A stretch of 64,000 bases of DNA. Origin: Amycolatopsis bullii (GTDB lineage Bacteria > Actinomycetota > Actinomycetes > Mycobacteriales > Pseudonocardiaceae). The DNA lies in contig NZ_BNAW01000036.1 in NCBI RefSeq assembly GCF_014654205.1, forward strand, positions 24,529-88,528, in the 5' to 3' direction. The position numbers and the translations under genes were made by a program. Shown one piece after another: positions 46,329 through 57,552 of this stretch. Under the pieces are notes generated by a model, which saw only the letters and a list, made by a program, of their open reading frames with translations, was not told the DNA's origin and made no database searches. Numbering within the stretch: position 1 is the stretch's first letter; the number at the start of each line of letters is the position of its first letter.

Positions 46329-46367
46329 ATGTCGATTCGAAAGGGCGTGCGCGCCCTCGCGCTTTGA
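46329..46367 (+). other. possible 12-codon leader ORF
   Basis: ATG followed by SIRKGVRALAL and a TGA that overlaps the TTG start of the next gene (TTGA). It could couple translation into a gene that otherwise lacks an RBS. A short GC hairpin (GGCGTGCGCGCC) lies inside. Tentative. Confidence 0.3.
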
Positions 46368-47326
46368 GCGCCCCGCGGCGGCCGGACCGCCGATTCCCTG
46401 AATTTTCCGAGTGGCTGAACCACGCCTTCTGCACGGATCCCGCGGATCGTCCCGCGGCCGAAGACGCCATCAGCCGGCTCTACGCCCTGCTGGGCGAGCC
46501 ACCGCCCCGGTTCGTCTGGGTCGCTTCCCCGAACGCGGCCGTGCCGCAGCTGCGATCGTTGCCGGAGCCGTGCACGGAACCGGTGGAAGCCCGCATGGCG
46601 ACCTGGGTGGCCGCGCTGCGGAAACGCCGTCGCGCGCTGTCTCCCGATGCGGGGCAGACCATCAAGGACGCCATCGCCGGCCTGATCCGCACCGGCATCC
46701 GGGAGTCGCTCGGCCTGTACTGGTACGGCCAGCAGGACGCCTACTGGGTGACGCCGGACTCGGGTGACCCGGAGCTGGAGCTGTGGGCGACCCTCGTCCG
46801 CTCCTGCGGCTGGTGGTGGCCGCGGGACGGCGTCTGCGTCGTCGCCGAACGGCCACTGGCGATCCGCACGGACGGCTCGCGGCTGCACAGCGAGTCCGGG
46901 CCCGCGGTGGTCTACCCCGACGGCTGGGGCGTGTACGCCTGGCACGGCACGCGGGTGCCGTCGTGGGTGATCGAAGACCCCACCGCGGACCGGATCAACC
47001 GCGAGTTCAACGTCGAGGTGCGCCGCTGCGCGGTCGAGCACCTCGGCTGGACGGCGTACATCGAGCAGGCCGGGCTGCGGATCCTGAGCCGGGCGCCCGA
47101 TCCCGGCAACCCGGGTTGTGAACTGCAGCTCTACGACCTGCCGCCGCAGAAGTGGCACGCGCCTTCGCGGCTGCTGCTGGCGGTGAACGGCTCGGTGGAG
47201 CGCGACGGCACCCGCCGTCGCTACGGGCTGCGCGTGCCCGCCGAATTCGACCATCCCCTCGACGCGGCCGGCTGGTCGTACGGGCTCACCGGAGCCCAGT
47301 ACGCGCGCCTGCAGCGCCGGACCTGA
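46364..47326 (+). CDS. DUF6745 domain protein
   Basis: A 320-residue soluble protein. Recognisable text includes FSEWLNHAFCTDPADRPAAE at the N-terminus, SGPAVVYPDGWGVYAWHGTR (about 188-207) and the C-terminal MARLQ-type repeat (LYDLPPQKW). This matches DUF6745, whose proteins often appear in multiple copies in actinobacteria; no biochemical function is known. The TTG start is the best available but has no RBS of its own. Confidence 0.75.
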   Translation: MSAPRRPDRRFPEFSEWLNHAFCTDPADRPAAEDAISRLYALLGEPPPRFVWVASPNAAVPQLRSLPEPCTEPVEARMATWVAALRKRRRALSPDAGQTIKDAIAGLIRTGIRESLGLYWYGQQDAYWVTPDSGDPELELWATLVRSCGWWWPRDGVCVVAERPLAIRTDGSRLHSESGPAVVYPDGWGVYAWHGTRVPSWVIEDPTADRINREFNVEVRRCAVEHLGWTAYIEQAGLRILSRAPDPGNPGCELQLYDLPPQKWHAPSRLLLAVNGSVERDGTRRRYGLRVPAEFDHPLDAAGWSYGLTGAQYARLQRRT

Positions 47327-47342
47327 TTCTTGAGGTGATCAC

Positions 47343-47771
47343 ATGTTTCTTGCGGAATTGCTGGACCGGACCGGACTCGACGTCCTCGACCACCTGGACC
47401 GCCAGGTCACCGTGCCGGTGATCGACGGGCTCCAGGCCCAGGGTGACCTGATCGTGCTGCCGCTGGCGTTGCTGGGCTCGGCGCCCACGCGAGGCTATTG
47501 GTGGGACCTGCCGGAGGAAGGGCGCGAACTGGTGCGCGGGGAAGCGGGCAACAACCCGCACACGCTCGTCGCGGACCGCGGGACGTGCCGCATCTTGACG
47601 TGGCTGAACGACCCCGAACGGCTGGCCATCGCGGCGTTCCGGAACACGGCGCCGGCGTGGCTGATCCACCCGGAGCACGGGGCGACCGGGATCGCCCCCG
47701 GCGCGTGGTTCGTGCGGCGGCAGCGGGAGCTGGGGGCCGGGTTCCGGAAACCGGTGCTGATCGCGGACTGA
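47343..47771 (+). CDS. hypothetical partner of DUF6745 protein
   Basis: A 142-residue soluble protein, 16 bp after the DUF6745 gene and with its own RBS (GAGGTGA), so it is probably co-transcribed. Resembles the C-terminal part of DUF6745-type proteins in style (WWDLPEEGRELVRG), but I do not recognise a family. Function unknown. Confidence 0.65.
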   Translation: MFLAELLDRTGLDVLDHLDRQVTVPVIDGLQAQGDLIVLPLALLGSAPTRGYWWDLPEEGRELVRGEAGNNPHTLVADRGTCRILTWLNDPERLAIAAFRNTAPAWLIHPEHGATGIAPGAWFVRRQRELGAGFRKPVLIAD

Positions 47772-47839
47772 CGCGGGAGGGAACCGGGCCGCGGGGTGTT
47801 GCCGAGGGGGCAGCACCGCGCGGTCTCCGGCGGGGAAGC

Positions 47840-47867
47840 GGGGCGCCACTCGCAGGAGTGGCGCCCC
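47840..47867. terminator. convergent terminator hairpin
   Basis: Perfect 12-bp stem GGGGCGCCACTC / GAGTGGCGCCCC with GCAG tetraloop, in the gap between the convergent 47771 and 47904 gene ends. No T-run. Confidence 0.75.
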
Positions 47868-47874
47868 GCCGATG

Positions 47875-47894
47875 TCAGGAACGAGTCATTCCTG
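47875..47894. repeat. degenerate copy of the 59135 inverted-repeat family
   Basis: TCAGGAACGAGTCATTCCTG closely matches the arm found at 59162-59181 (AGGAATGAGTCATTC). It lies in the intergenic gap just after the 3' end of a minus-strand gene, similar in placement to the intact copy. Confidence 0.5.
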
Positions 47895-47903
47895 GTGCTA
47901 AGT

Positions 47904-48461
47904 TCAGCCCAGGTCCGGGCCCTTCGCGCGCAGGTCGTCGACCTTGGTCATCGCCTCCCGCAGCTCTCCCAGCCAGCTGTCCGCGTGCTGGCCGACCAGC
48001 CGCACCGCCCACGCCAGCGCGTCCGAGCGCGACCGGGCCACGCCCGCGTCCACCAGCGTGTCCAGCACCAGGCGCTCCGGCTGGCGCAAGCGCGTCATCA
48101 CCGGGGCCGAGTGCGTCGTGAACAGCGCCGTCGTGCCGCCCAGCCGCGCGCCCCAGGCCACCTTGCGCTGGTAGCGGTGCTCGGCCTGCCTCGCGATCTC
48201 GATGCGCTCGTCGCGCGTCTCCTCGCGGTACCGGCTGATCCGGCCCTCCTCGGCCGCCGCGCGGGCGGCGTCGTCCGGGTACTCCTCCGTCAAGGCCGGG
48301 AGCTCGCCGACCACGATGATCTCTTCGCGGTCGACCGTGACCTCCGGTGCGCCCGTGAACCAGCCGTCGGGCAGGCGGCCGCCGAACCAGGCCGCCGCGT
48401 CGTCCGCCGGTGGTACCTCGGTCTGCTGCCAGCCTCGGCTTCCGCGCCATCCGCGTCCCAT
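47904..48461 (-). CDS. hypothetical conserved protein with RHH-like C-terminus
   Basis: A 185-residue soluble protein. The N-terminal half has DDAAAWFGGRLPDGWFTG and EIIVVGELPAL. The C-terminal half (about 130-170: VARSRSDALAWAVRLVGQH) resembles a ribbon-helix-helix-like segment. Conserved-looking in actinobacteria, but I cannot assign a family. It ends just beside a terminator and a repeat copy. Confidence 0.65.
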   Translation of the reverse strand: MGRGWRGSRGWQQTEVPPADDAAAWFGGRLPDGWFTGAPEVTVDREEIIVVGELPALTEEYPDDAARAAAEEGRISRYREETRDERIEIARQAEHRYQRKVAWGARLGGTTALFTTHSAPVMTRLRQPERLVLDTLVDAGVARSRSDALAWAVRLVGQHADSWLGELREAMTKVDDLRAKGPDLG

Positions 48462-48546
48462 GTCGCACCTCCGGGATTACATGATTACATCGCTACCGAA
48501 CTTACGCCGAAGACACCGGGACCGGCACCGTGTTCTCCCAGGGCGA

Positions 48547-50514
<1,968 letters not shown>

Positions 50515-50579
50515 GGTTCCAGGGTCGCACCCGGGAAAACCGGGCGCGCGGTCACCGGCTCCTCGGCCACACTGATCCG

Positions 50580-51947
50580 GTGCTGCTGACCATCACGACG
50601 ACCCGGAACCCCGCCACCGACCTGGGCTTTCTCCTGCACAAGCATCCGGAGAGGGCGCAGTCGGTCGCGCTGTCCGCCGGCACCGCGCACGTCTTCTACC
50701 CGGTGGCGACCCCGGACCGCTGCACCGCCGCGTTGTTCGTCGAAATCGATCCCGTCGGGCTCGTCCGCGGGGGCGGGACGTCGCTGACGCAGTACGTCAA
50801 CGACCGCCCGTACGCCGGGGGCTCGTACCTCGCGGTCGCGCTGCGGGCCGCGTTCACGACGGCGCTCGCGGGCCGGTGCGCCGCGCGGCCCGACCTGGTC
50901 GAGGAGGCCTTCGACCTGGAGATCCACCTGCCGTCGCTGTCGGCTCGCGGTGGTCCGGAGGTCGTGCACAAGCTGTTCGAGCCGCTCGGCTGGCGCGTTT
51001 CGGCGACGCCGATCCCGCTCGACCCGCAGTTCCCGCAGTGGGGGGACAGCCGCTATGTCGATTTGCGGCTCGCCGGCACGCAGCGCGTTGCCGACGCGCT
51101 GCGGCACCTGTACGTCCTGCTGCCGGCGCTCGACGGCGACAAGCACTACTGGGTCGGCCAGGACGAGGCCGACAAGCTGCTGCGCGCCGGCGACGGCTGG
51201 CTCGCCGGGCACCCCGAACGGACGCTCATCACGAACCGCTACCTGGAGCGGCGCCGCCCGGTCGTCACGTACGCGCTTTCGCGGCTGGCCGAGGCGGACG
51301 ACGTCCCGGCGGAGGCCGAAGCGCTGGTCACGGAGGTGCCGGACAAGCCGGAGAGCCTCGCGTCGCAGCGTCACGGCAGCGTGCTCGCCGCGCTGCGGGC
51401 CGCGGGCGCCCGGCGCGTGCTGGACCTCGGCTGCGGCTCCGGCGCGCTGCTGCGCGTCCTCGAAAAGGAGCGGTCGTTCACCGAAATCGTCGGTGTCGAC
51501 GTGTCGAGCAGTGCGCTGGACATCGCCGAGAAGCGGCTGAAGGGCAGCACCCGCGTCACGCTGCGGCAGTCCGCGCTGACCTACGCCGACCCGGCGCTGG
51601 CCGGGTTCGACGCCGCCGTGCTCATGGAGGTCGTCGAACACGTCGACGCCGACCGGCTCCCCGCGCTGGAACACGCGGTGTTCGAGGTCGCGGCGCCGCG
51701 CACGGTGCTCGTCACGACCCCCAACGCGGAGTACAACCGGCTGTTCGAGTTCCTGCCGATGGGGCATTTCCGGCACGCCGACCACCGGTTCGAATGGACC
51801 CGAGCCGAGTTCCGCGCCTGGGCGGACGGCGTCGCGACCCGGCGCGGCTACGACGTCCGATACCTGCCGATCGGACCGGAGGACCAGGAATCGGGACCGC
51901 CGACCCAGATGGCGGTCTTCACCACCCAAAAGGAGGTGGCCGCGTGA
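50580..51947 (+). CDS. hen1: Hen1: RNA 3'-terminal ribose 2'-O-methyltransferase
   Basis: A 455-residue bacterial Hen1. The N-terminal domain (about 1-245: LLTITTTRNPATDLGFLLHK) is specific to bacterial Hen1 and aids ligase activation. The C-terminal methyltransferase has SAM motif LDLGCGSGALL (about 280-290) and the metal-binding EVVEHVD (about 350) with His in GHFRHADHRFEW (about 395-403). It 2'-O-methylates the 3' end at a cleavage before repair. GTG start; its stop overlaps pnkp (GTGA). Confidence 0.95.
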   Translation: MLLTITTTRNPATDLGFLLHKHPERAQSVALSAGTAHVFYPVATPDRCTAALFVEIDPVGLVRGGGTSLTQYVNDRPYAGGSYLAVALRAAFTTALAGRCAARPDLVEEAFDLEIHLPSLSARGGPEVVHKLFEPLGWRVSATPIPLDPQFPQWGDSRYVDLRLAGTQRVADALRHLYVLLPALDGDKHYWVGQDEADKLLRAGDGWLAGHPERTLITNRYLERRRPVVTYALSRLAEADDVPAEAEALVTEVPDKPESLASQRHGSVLAALRAAGARRVLDLGCGSGALLRVLEKERSFTEIVGVDVSSSALDIAEKRLKGSTRVTLRQSALTYADPALAGFDAAVLMEVVEHVDADRLPALEHAVFEVAAPRTVLVTTPNAEYNRLFEFLPMGHFRHADHRFEWTRAEFRAWADGVATRRGYDVRYLPIGPEDQESGPPTQMAVFTTQKEVAA

Positions 51948-54436
51948 AGCTGACCGTTCCCGACATGGCGCTCGTCGTGCTCGTCGGCGCTTCCGGCTCC
52001 GGCAAGTCGACGTTCGCGCGCACGCACTTCGCGCCGACGCAGGTGCTCTCCAGCGACTTCTTCCGCGGGCTCGTCGCCGACGACGAGAACGACCAGTCGG
52101 CCTCGGCCGACGCCTTCGACGCGCTGCACTACGTCGCGGCGAAGCGGCTCGCGGCCGGCCGGACGACCGTCATCGACGCGACTAATGTCCAGCGCGCTTC
52201 CCGGGCGAGCCTGGTGAAGCTCGCGAAGGAGCACGACGTGCTCCCGACGGCGATCGTGCTCGACCTGCCGCTCGGCGTCTGCGCCGCGCGCAACGCCGGG
52301 CGGCCCGACCGCGACTTCGGCGACCACGTGATCCGGCGGCAGCGCGGTGAGCTGCAACGATCGCTGAAGTCGCTGGAGCGCGAGGGGTTCCGGCGCGTGC
52401 ACGTGCTGCGGTCCGAGGCCGAGGTGGCCGAGGCCGAAATCGTCGTCGAGCCGCTGCGCAACGACAAGCGGGAGCTGACCGGGCCGTTCGACGTGATCGG
52501 CGACGTCCACGGGTGCGCGGCCGAGCTCGAGGAGCTGCTCGCCGAGCTGGGGTACGTCGACGGCGTGCACCCGGACGGGCGGACCGCGGTGTTCGTCGGC
52601 GACCTCGTCGACCGCGGCCCCGACACCCCGGGCGTGCTGCGGCGCGTGATGGCGATGGCGTCGTCCGGGAACGCACTGGTCGTGTGCGGCAACCACGAGC
52701 AGAAGCTGGTGCGCGCCCTGCACGGGCGGAAGGTCAACGTCGCGCACGGGCTCGCCGAGTCGCTGGAGCAGCTGGGCGCGGAGAGCGAGGAGTTCCGCCG
52801 TCAGGTCCACGAGTTCTGCGACGGGCTCATCGCGCACTACGTCCTCGACGGCGGGAAGCTCGTCGTCGCGCACGCCGGGCTGCCGGAGCGGTACCACGGG
52901 CGCGCGTCCGGGCGGGTGCGCAGCATGGCGCTCTACGGCGACACGACCGGCGAGACCGACGAGTACGGCCTGCCGGTGCGGCTGCCGTGGGCGCGCGACT
53001 ACCGCGGCACCGCGATGGTCCTCTACGGGCACACGCCGACGCTCGAGGCGGAATGGGTCAACAACACCATGTGCCTCGACACCGGCGCCGTCTTCGGCGG
53101 GAAGCTGACCGCGCTGCGGTACCCGGAGCGCGAAGTCGTCTCGGTCAAGGCGCGCCGGGTCTGGTACGAGCCGGCCCGCCCGCTCGATGCTTCCCGGCCG
53201 CTGGGCGGGCGCGAGCCGGCGGTGCTGGAGCTGACCGACGTCACCGGGAAGCGGATCGTGCAGACCGCCCACCACGGCCGGGTCGGCGTCTCGGCGGAGC
53301 AGTCGGCGGCGGCGCTGGAGGTGATGAGCCGGTTCGCGGTCGACCCGCGGTGGCTCGCGTACCTGCCGCCGACGATGGCGCCGTGTTCGACCTCGGCCCG
53401 GGAGGGTTACCTCGAGCACCCGGAGGAGGCGTTCGCCGAGTACCGGGCGGCCGGGGTCGAGGCGGTGCTGTGCGAAGAGAAGCACATGGGCTCGCGGGCC
53501 GTCGTGCTCGTCTGCCAGGACGACGAAGTGGCGTACCGACGCTTCGGCATCCGCGGTGGCGGCGCGGTGTACACGCGGACCGGACGCCCATTCTTCTCCA
53601 CTGCGCAGAACGCTGCCCTCCTGGCCGACGTGCGCACGGCGGCGGCCGGGCTGTTCGAGGAGCTCGGCTCGGGCTGGCTGCTGCTCGACGCGGAACTGCT
53701 GCCGTGGAACGCGAAGGCCGGTTCGCTGATCGCCTCCCAGTACGCGTCGGTGGGGGCGGCGGCCCAGGCCGTGCTGCCCGCGGCGGTCTCGGCGATGGCC
53801 ACGGCCGCCGCGCGCGGCATCGACGTCGGCGACCTCCTGGCGCGGACGGCGTCCCGTTCCTCCACAGTGGACTCCTACCGGACGGCGTACCGGCGTTACT
53901 GCTGGCCGACGTCCGGCCTCGACGGCGTGCGGCTGGCGCCGTTCCAGCTGCTGGCGTCCGAAGGGAAGGCCTACCACGACCGGCCGCACGCCTGGCACCT
54001 CGCTTTGCTGGATCAGTTGCCCGGCTCGCGCTTCCAGCGCACCCGGACGCTGGAGGTGGACCTGCTGGACGAGGCGTCGGTCGCCCGGGGCGTCTCGTGG
54101 TGGGAGGAGCTGACGGCGGCCGGCGGCGAGGGCATGGTCGTCAAGCCGGCGGCGAACCTGGCCCGCGGGCCGCGCGGGCTGGTCCAGCCCGGGGTGAAGG
54201 TGCGCGGGCGCGAGTACCTGCGGATCATCTACGGCCCGGACTACACGCTGCCGGAGAACCTGGAGCGGCTGCGCAAGCGCGGGCTGAACCGCAAGCGGGT
54301 GCTGGCGCTGCGCGAGTACGCGCTGGGCCTGGAGGCCCTGGAGCGCGTGGCGCGGGGTGAGCCGCTGTGGCGGGTGCACGAGTGCGTGTTCGCGGTGCTC
54401 GCGCTGGAGTCCGACCCGGTGGACCCGCGGCTGTGA
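51944..54436 (+). CDS. pnkp: Pnkp: polynucleotide kinase-phosphatase-ligase
   Basis: An 830-residue RNA end-healing and sealing enzyme. The kinase domain has P-loop GASGSGKST (15-23). The phosphatase domain (about 180-420) has GDVHGC (about 187), GDLVDRGPD and GNHEQK. The adenylyltransferase/ligase domain (about 480-830) has the nucleophile Lys in CEEKHMGSRAV (about 512) and late motif VVKPAANLARGPRG. GTG overlaps the hen1 stop. Together they form the bacterial Hen1-Pnkp system that repairs RNA cut by ribotoxins, with 2'-O-methylation protecting against recleavage. Confidence 0.96.
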   Translation: MKLTVPDMALVVLVGASGSGKSTFARTHFAPTQVLSSDFFRGLVADDENDQSASADAFDALHYVAAKRLAAGRTTVIDATNVQRASRASLVKLAKEHDVLPTAIVLDLPLGVCAARNAGRPDRDFGDHVIRRQRGELQRSLKSLEREGFRRVHVLRSEAEVAEAEIVVEPLRNDKRELTGPFDVIGDVHGCAAELEELLAELGYVDGVHPDGRTAVFVGDLVDRGPDTPGVLRRVMAMASSGNALVVCGNHEQKLVRALHGRKVNVAHGLAESLEQLGAESEEFRRQVHEFCDGLIAHYVLDGGKLVVAHAGLPERYHGRASGRVRSMALYGDTTGETDEYGLPVRLPWARDYRGTAMVLYGHTPTLEAEWVNNTMCLDTGAVFGGKLTALRYPEREVVSVKARRVWYEPARPLDASRPLGGREPAVLELTDVTGKRIVQTAHHGRVGVSAEQSAAALEVMSRFAVDPRWLAYLPPTMAPCSTSAREGYLEHPEEAFAEYRAAGVEAVLCEEKHMGSRAVVLVCQDDEVAYRRFGIRGGGAVYTRTGRPFFSTAQNAALLADVRTAAAGLFEELGSGWLLLDAELLPWNAKAGSLIASQYASVGAAAQAVLPAAVSAMATAAARGIDVGDLLARTASRSSTVDSYRTAYRRYCWPTSGLDGVRLAPFQLLASEGKAYHDRPHAWHLALLDQLPGSRFQRTRTLEVDLLDEASVARGVSWWEELTAAGGEGMVVKPAANLARGPRGLVQPGVKVRGREYLRIIYGPDYTLPENLERLRKRGLNRKRVLALREYALGLEALERVARGEPLWRVHECVFAVLALESDPVDPRL

Positions 54437-54455
54437 GCCTGTCGCTCCCGCTACC

Positions 54456-55229
54456 ATGCCGGACGTGGCGCTCGACCGGTTCGAGAACTTTTCAGGACTT
54501 GAGTACCGATTGTCGGACTCGCCCTACGTCGAGGGCGTATACCGGGTGGCGCCGAATGGCGGGCACGGCAGTTTCGCGCCGGAGCGCATGGTGTCGGTCG
54601 TGAACTCGAACTGGGAGCTGCTGGTGTGGGCGTCGGACGGCGTCACCACCGTGTCGGTCCGCGGTCCCGAGACCCGGCCCACCGTGGTCCCGTTGGGCGG
54701 CGGGCTGGGCAGCACCTTCGGCGTGATCTTCCGGCACGGTGCCTTCCTGCGGATGCTGCCCGTGGGCGGGCTTGTGGACAGCAGCGTGTCGAGCCCGTAC
54801 ACGACGCCGCGCTCCTTCGTGCTGCAGGGCAGCGAGTGGGAGATCCCCACCTACGAGAACGCGGAGACGTTCGTGGAGCGCTTGGTCCGGGCGGGGTTGC
54901 TGGTGCGGGACCCGTTGGTGACCGACGTCGTCGCCGGGGACCGGCCGGTGCTGGTCACACCGCGCTCGGTGCAGCGCCGGGTCGCAGCGGCCACGGGCCT
55001 GACGCAGGGCATGATCCGCCAGATCGAGCGGGCGCGGCAGGCCACGATGCTGCTGCGGCAGGGCGTGGCCGCGGCCGAGGTCGTGCATCTGGTCGGGTAT
55101 CACGACCAGCCACATCTGGCGCGGTCGCTGACCCGGTTCGTCGGCCGGACGGCGACCCAGCTGCGGCGGCCCACCACCGGCGAGGTGGTGTCGCTGCTGT
55201 ACAAGACCGAGGTCCAGGTACGGCCGTAG
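54456..55229 (+). CDS. AraC-type transcriptional regulator
   Basis: A 257-residue regulator with an N-terminal ligand-like domain (about 1-165) and a C-terminal AraC-type double helix-turn-helix (about 170-240: MIRQIERARQATMLLRQG, then VVHLVGYHDQPHLARSLTRF). ATG 54456 is used; GTG 54465 is an alternative. It is directly followed by the VOC protein gene (48 bp), a likely target. Confidence 0.87.
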   Translation: MPDVALDRFENFSGLEYRLSDSPYVEGVYRVAPNGGHGSFAPERMVSVVNSNWELLVWASDGVTTVSVRGPETRPTVVPLGGGLGSTFGVIFRHGAFLRMLPVGGLVDSSVSSPYTTPRSFVLQGSEWEIPTYENAETFVERLVRAGLLVRDPLVTDVVAGDRPVLVTPRSVQRRVAAATGLTQGMIRQIERARQATMLLRQGVAAAEVVHLVGYHDQPHLARSLTRFVGRTATQLRRPTTGEVVSLLYKTEVQVRP

Positions 55230-55276
55230 GTTCGAAGTCAGCCGGAAGAGCCGGCCACAAGAACCGAGGAGCACCA

Positions 55277-55687
55277 GTGGCTTTCACCCAGATCTACGTC
55301 AACCTGCCGGTCGCCGACCTGGACGCGAGCACGGCGTTCTACACGGCGCTGGGTGGGGTGCTCAACCCGCAGTTCACCGGCGAGACGTCCGCGCAGGTCG
55401 TCCTCGGCGAGGCGGTGACCGTGCAGGTGATGACGCACGAGCAGTTCGGCCTGTTCACCTCGCGGCCGGTCGCCTCCGGGGCGATCGAGTCGATCCTGGC
55501 GCTGTCCGCCGAGTCGAAGGAGGACGTCGACCGGCTGGTCGAGGCCGCGGTGAAGGCGGGCGGGTCCGAGCCGCGCCCGGCCCAGGACATGGGCTGGCTG
55601 TACAACCGTGCCGTGGACGACCCGGACGGCCACAGCTGGGAACTGCTCTCGTACGACGCGTCGGCGATGCCCGGCACGCCCGAATGA
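55277..55687 (+). CDS. VOC/glyoxalase-fold protein
   Basis: A 136-residue vicinal-oxygen-chelate fold protein with YVNLPVADLDASTAFYTALG at the N-terminus and the C-terminal DDPDGHSWELLSYD. Only some metal ligands appear conserved, so it may be a PhnB-type or binding protein rather than an active glyoxalase. GTG start behind GAGGAG. Probably regulated by the preceding AraC protein. Confidence 0.85.
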   Translation: MAFTQIYVNLPVADLDASTAFYTALGGVLNPQFTGETSAQVVLGEAVTVQVMTHEQFGLFTSRPVASGAIESILALSAESKEDVDRLVEAAVKAGGSEPRPAQDMGWLYNRAVDDPDGHSWELLSYDASAMPGTPE

Positions 55688-55739
55688 CTCGGAACGGTGA
55701 CGGGCGCGGACGGTGGGTTCACCGCTTTCGGAACACGCC

Positions 55740-56063
55740 CTAATCGGCCTTGGTGACCGGGAGGTCCTTCGCGGGCTTCTCGGTCACCTCCGGCTCGGTC
55801 TTCTCGGCGGGTTGCTCCACCGCGGCCTCTTCGGCCGGCGGGTCGTCGAAGCTGGCCGGGACGCGCTTGAGGTGCTTCGTCATCGAGCGGACCAGGAAGG
55901 CCACCGCGATGAGGAAGAGGATCAGCACCAGGAAGCCGACCGGGGAGGACTTGCCGAAGTCCTCCCCCTGCCCGCCGTTGTCGCCGTTGCCCGGCTGCTG
56001 CGTCAAGACCAGGGCCGACGCGGTCACCGGAAGGGCCACGCCGGCCGGCAGCGTCAGACTCAT
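55740..56063 (-). CDS. small conserved membrane protein next to mca
   Basis: A 107-residue protein with an N-terminal hydrophobic, possibly signal-like segment (about 1-22), a single TM helix (PVGFLVLILFLIAVAFLVRS, about 41-60) and an acidic, Pro/Glu-rich cytosolic tail. It corresponds to the mycobacterial gene beside mca (Rv1083). The ATG overlaps the mca stop (ATGA). No function known. Confidence 0.8.
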   Translation of the reverse strand: MSLTLPAGVALPVTASALVLTQQPGNGDNGGQGEDFGKSSPVGFLVLILFLIAVAFLVRSMTKHLKRVPASFDDPPAEEAAVEQPAEKTEPEVTEKPAKDLPVTKAD

Positions 56064-56971
56064 GTGTTCACCTTCTCCTCGATGCCTGCGAACAGGTCGT
56101 CCTCCGGCAACGTGCTGTCGACCAGCGACTTCACCAGCTCGTACTCTTCGGTCGGCCAGACCTCGCGCTGGATCTCCAACGGGACGAAGAACCAGCGGCT
56201 GTTCGGGTCGATCTGGGTCGCGTGCGCCTTCAGCGCTTCGTCCCGCACCTCGAAGTATTCACCGCACTCGACGCGGGTCGTCACCCGCTCCATCACATCG
56301 GCGCGGTCGGGGTCCCACTTCGCCAGCCACTCGGTGTACGGCGACTCGAGCCCGGCCTCCTTCAGCGCGGCGTCGAAGGCCACCATCCGGGCCTTCGAGA
56401 AGCCGTGCATGTAGTACAGCTTCAGCGGCTGCCACGGCTCGCCGGCGTCGGGGAAGCGATCCGGGTCCGGGGCCGCGTCCCACGCCGCCATCGACACCTC
56501 GTGGGTGCGGATGTGGTCGGGGTGCGGGTAGCCACCGTTCTCGTCGTAGGTGGTGATCACGTGCGGGCGGAACTCCCGGATCACGCGCACCAGCGCCTCG
56601 GCGGACTCCTCCAGCGGCACGACGGCGAACGAGCCCTCCGGCACCGGCGGCAGCGGGTCGCCCTCCGGCAGGCCGGAGTCGACGAAGCCGAGCCAGCGCT
56701 GGTTCACGCCGAGGATCTTGGCCGCACGGGCCATCTCCTCGCGGCGGATCTCAGCCATGTTCGCCAGCACCTCGGGCCGGTCCATGGCCGGGTTCAGGAT
56801 ACTGCCGGCCTCACCCCCGGTGCACGTGACGACCAGCACCTCGTGCCCCTCGGCGGCGTAGCGCGCCATCGTGGCGGCGCCCTTGCTCGACTCGTCGTCC
56901 GGGTGCGCGTGCACGGCCATCAGGCGCAGGCGCGGTTTGGCGGTGTTCCTCAACTCGTCGGCGTCCACCAT
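56060..56971 (-). CDS. mca: mycothiol conjugate amidase
   Basis: A 303-residue zinc hydrolase of the LmbE/PIG-L family. The metal motif is MAVHAHPDDESSKGAATMA (His 21/23, Asp 25/26) and the second site GGYPHPDHIRTHEVS (about 145-160). Mca cleaves mycothiol S-conjugates to mercapturic acids for export, a detoxification step specific to actinomycetes. ATG 56971 is preferred. Divergent from the DUF4307 gene. Confidence 0.94.
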   Translation of the reverse strand: MVDADELRNTAKPRLRLMAVHAHPDDESSKGAATMARYAAEGHEVLVVTCTGGEAGSILNPAMDRPEVLANMAEIRREEMARAAKILGVNQRWLGFVDSGLPEGDPLPPVPEGSFAVVPLEESAEALVRVIREFRPHVITTYDENGGYPHPDHIRTHEVSMAAWDAAPDPDRFPDAGEPWQPLKLYYMHGFSKARMVAFDAALKEAGLESPYTEWLAKWDPDRADVMERVTTRVECGEYFEVRDEALKAHATQIDPNSRWFFVPLEIQREVWPTEEYELVKSLVDSTLPEDDLFAGIEEKVNT

Positions 56972-57105
56972 GCTCGGAACGACTCCCCTTCTGCCCTTAT
57001 TCCGCGACCCACGTGCGGGCCGCCCACCCAGCGGGCGGATACTCGACGCGTACCCGCACCCCCATTGTCCCCAGGGGTACGACAAGAACGAGCAGGAGGC
57101 CCGGG

Positions 57106-57552
57106 TTGGCAGGCGGACCGGCGGAAACGGCCAGCGCCCCCGCGCTGCCCGAAGGCCGGTACGGCACCGGGCGCGCCACGACGTCCCGGCGCTGGCGGCG
57201 CTGGCTGTTCCTGGCCGTCGCCCTGCTGGTCAGCGGCCTGATCGCCTGGATCGCGTACGTCAACCTCGGGTCGGCGCCGATCGACGCCGAGCGCATCGCG
57301 TTCAGCGCGAAACCGGGCAACGCGATGGAAATCACCATCAACGTCACCCGGGACGACGACAACCGGCCCGGCGTGTGCGTCGTCCGGGTCCGCGACAAGA
57401 CCGGCGCCGAGAGCGGCCGCAAAGAGCTCCTGATCCCCGCCGGCGCGAAGTACAGCAGGATGAGCACGACGATCAAGAGCATCGGGGAACCGGTTACTGC
57501 AGACGTCTTCGGCTGCTCGTACGACATACCACGCTATCTGTCAACCCCATAG
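57106..57552 (+). CDS. DUF4307 membrane protein
   Basis: A 148-residue protein: a short cytosolic N-terminus (PALPEGRYG), one TM helix (about 28-50: WLFLAVALLVSGLIAWIAYV) and an external beta-rich domain with two Cys (PGVCVVRV and DVFGCSY). Matches DUF4307, normally encoded between mca and greA. TTG start supported by AGGAGG 8 nt upstream. Function unknown. Confidence 0.87.
   Translation: MAGGPAETASAPALPEGRYGTGRATTSRRWRRWLFLAVALLVSGLIAWIAYVNLGSAPIDAERIAFSAKPGNAMEITINVTRDDDNRPGVCVVRVRDKTGAESGRKELLIPAGAKYSRMSTTIKSIGEPVTADVFGCSYDIPRYLSTP

Noticed and set aside
51848..54457. An 869-codon minus-strand frame
   Set aside because: Mirror image of pnkp; composition is dominated by Arg, His, Val and Gln with no domain.
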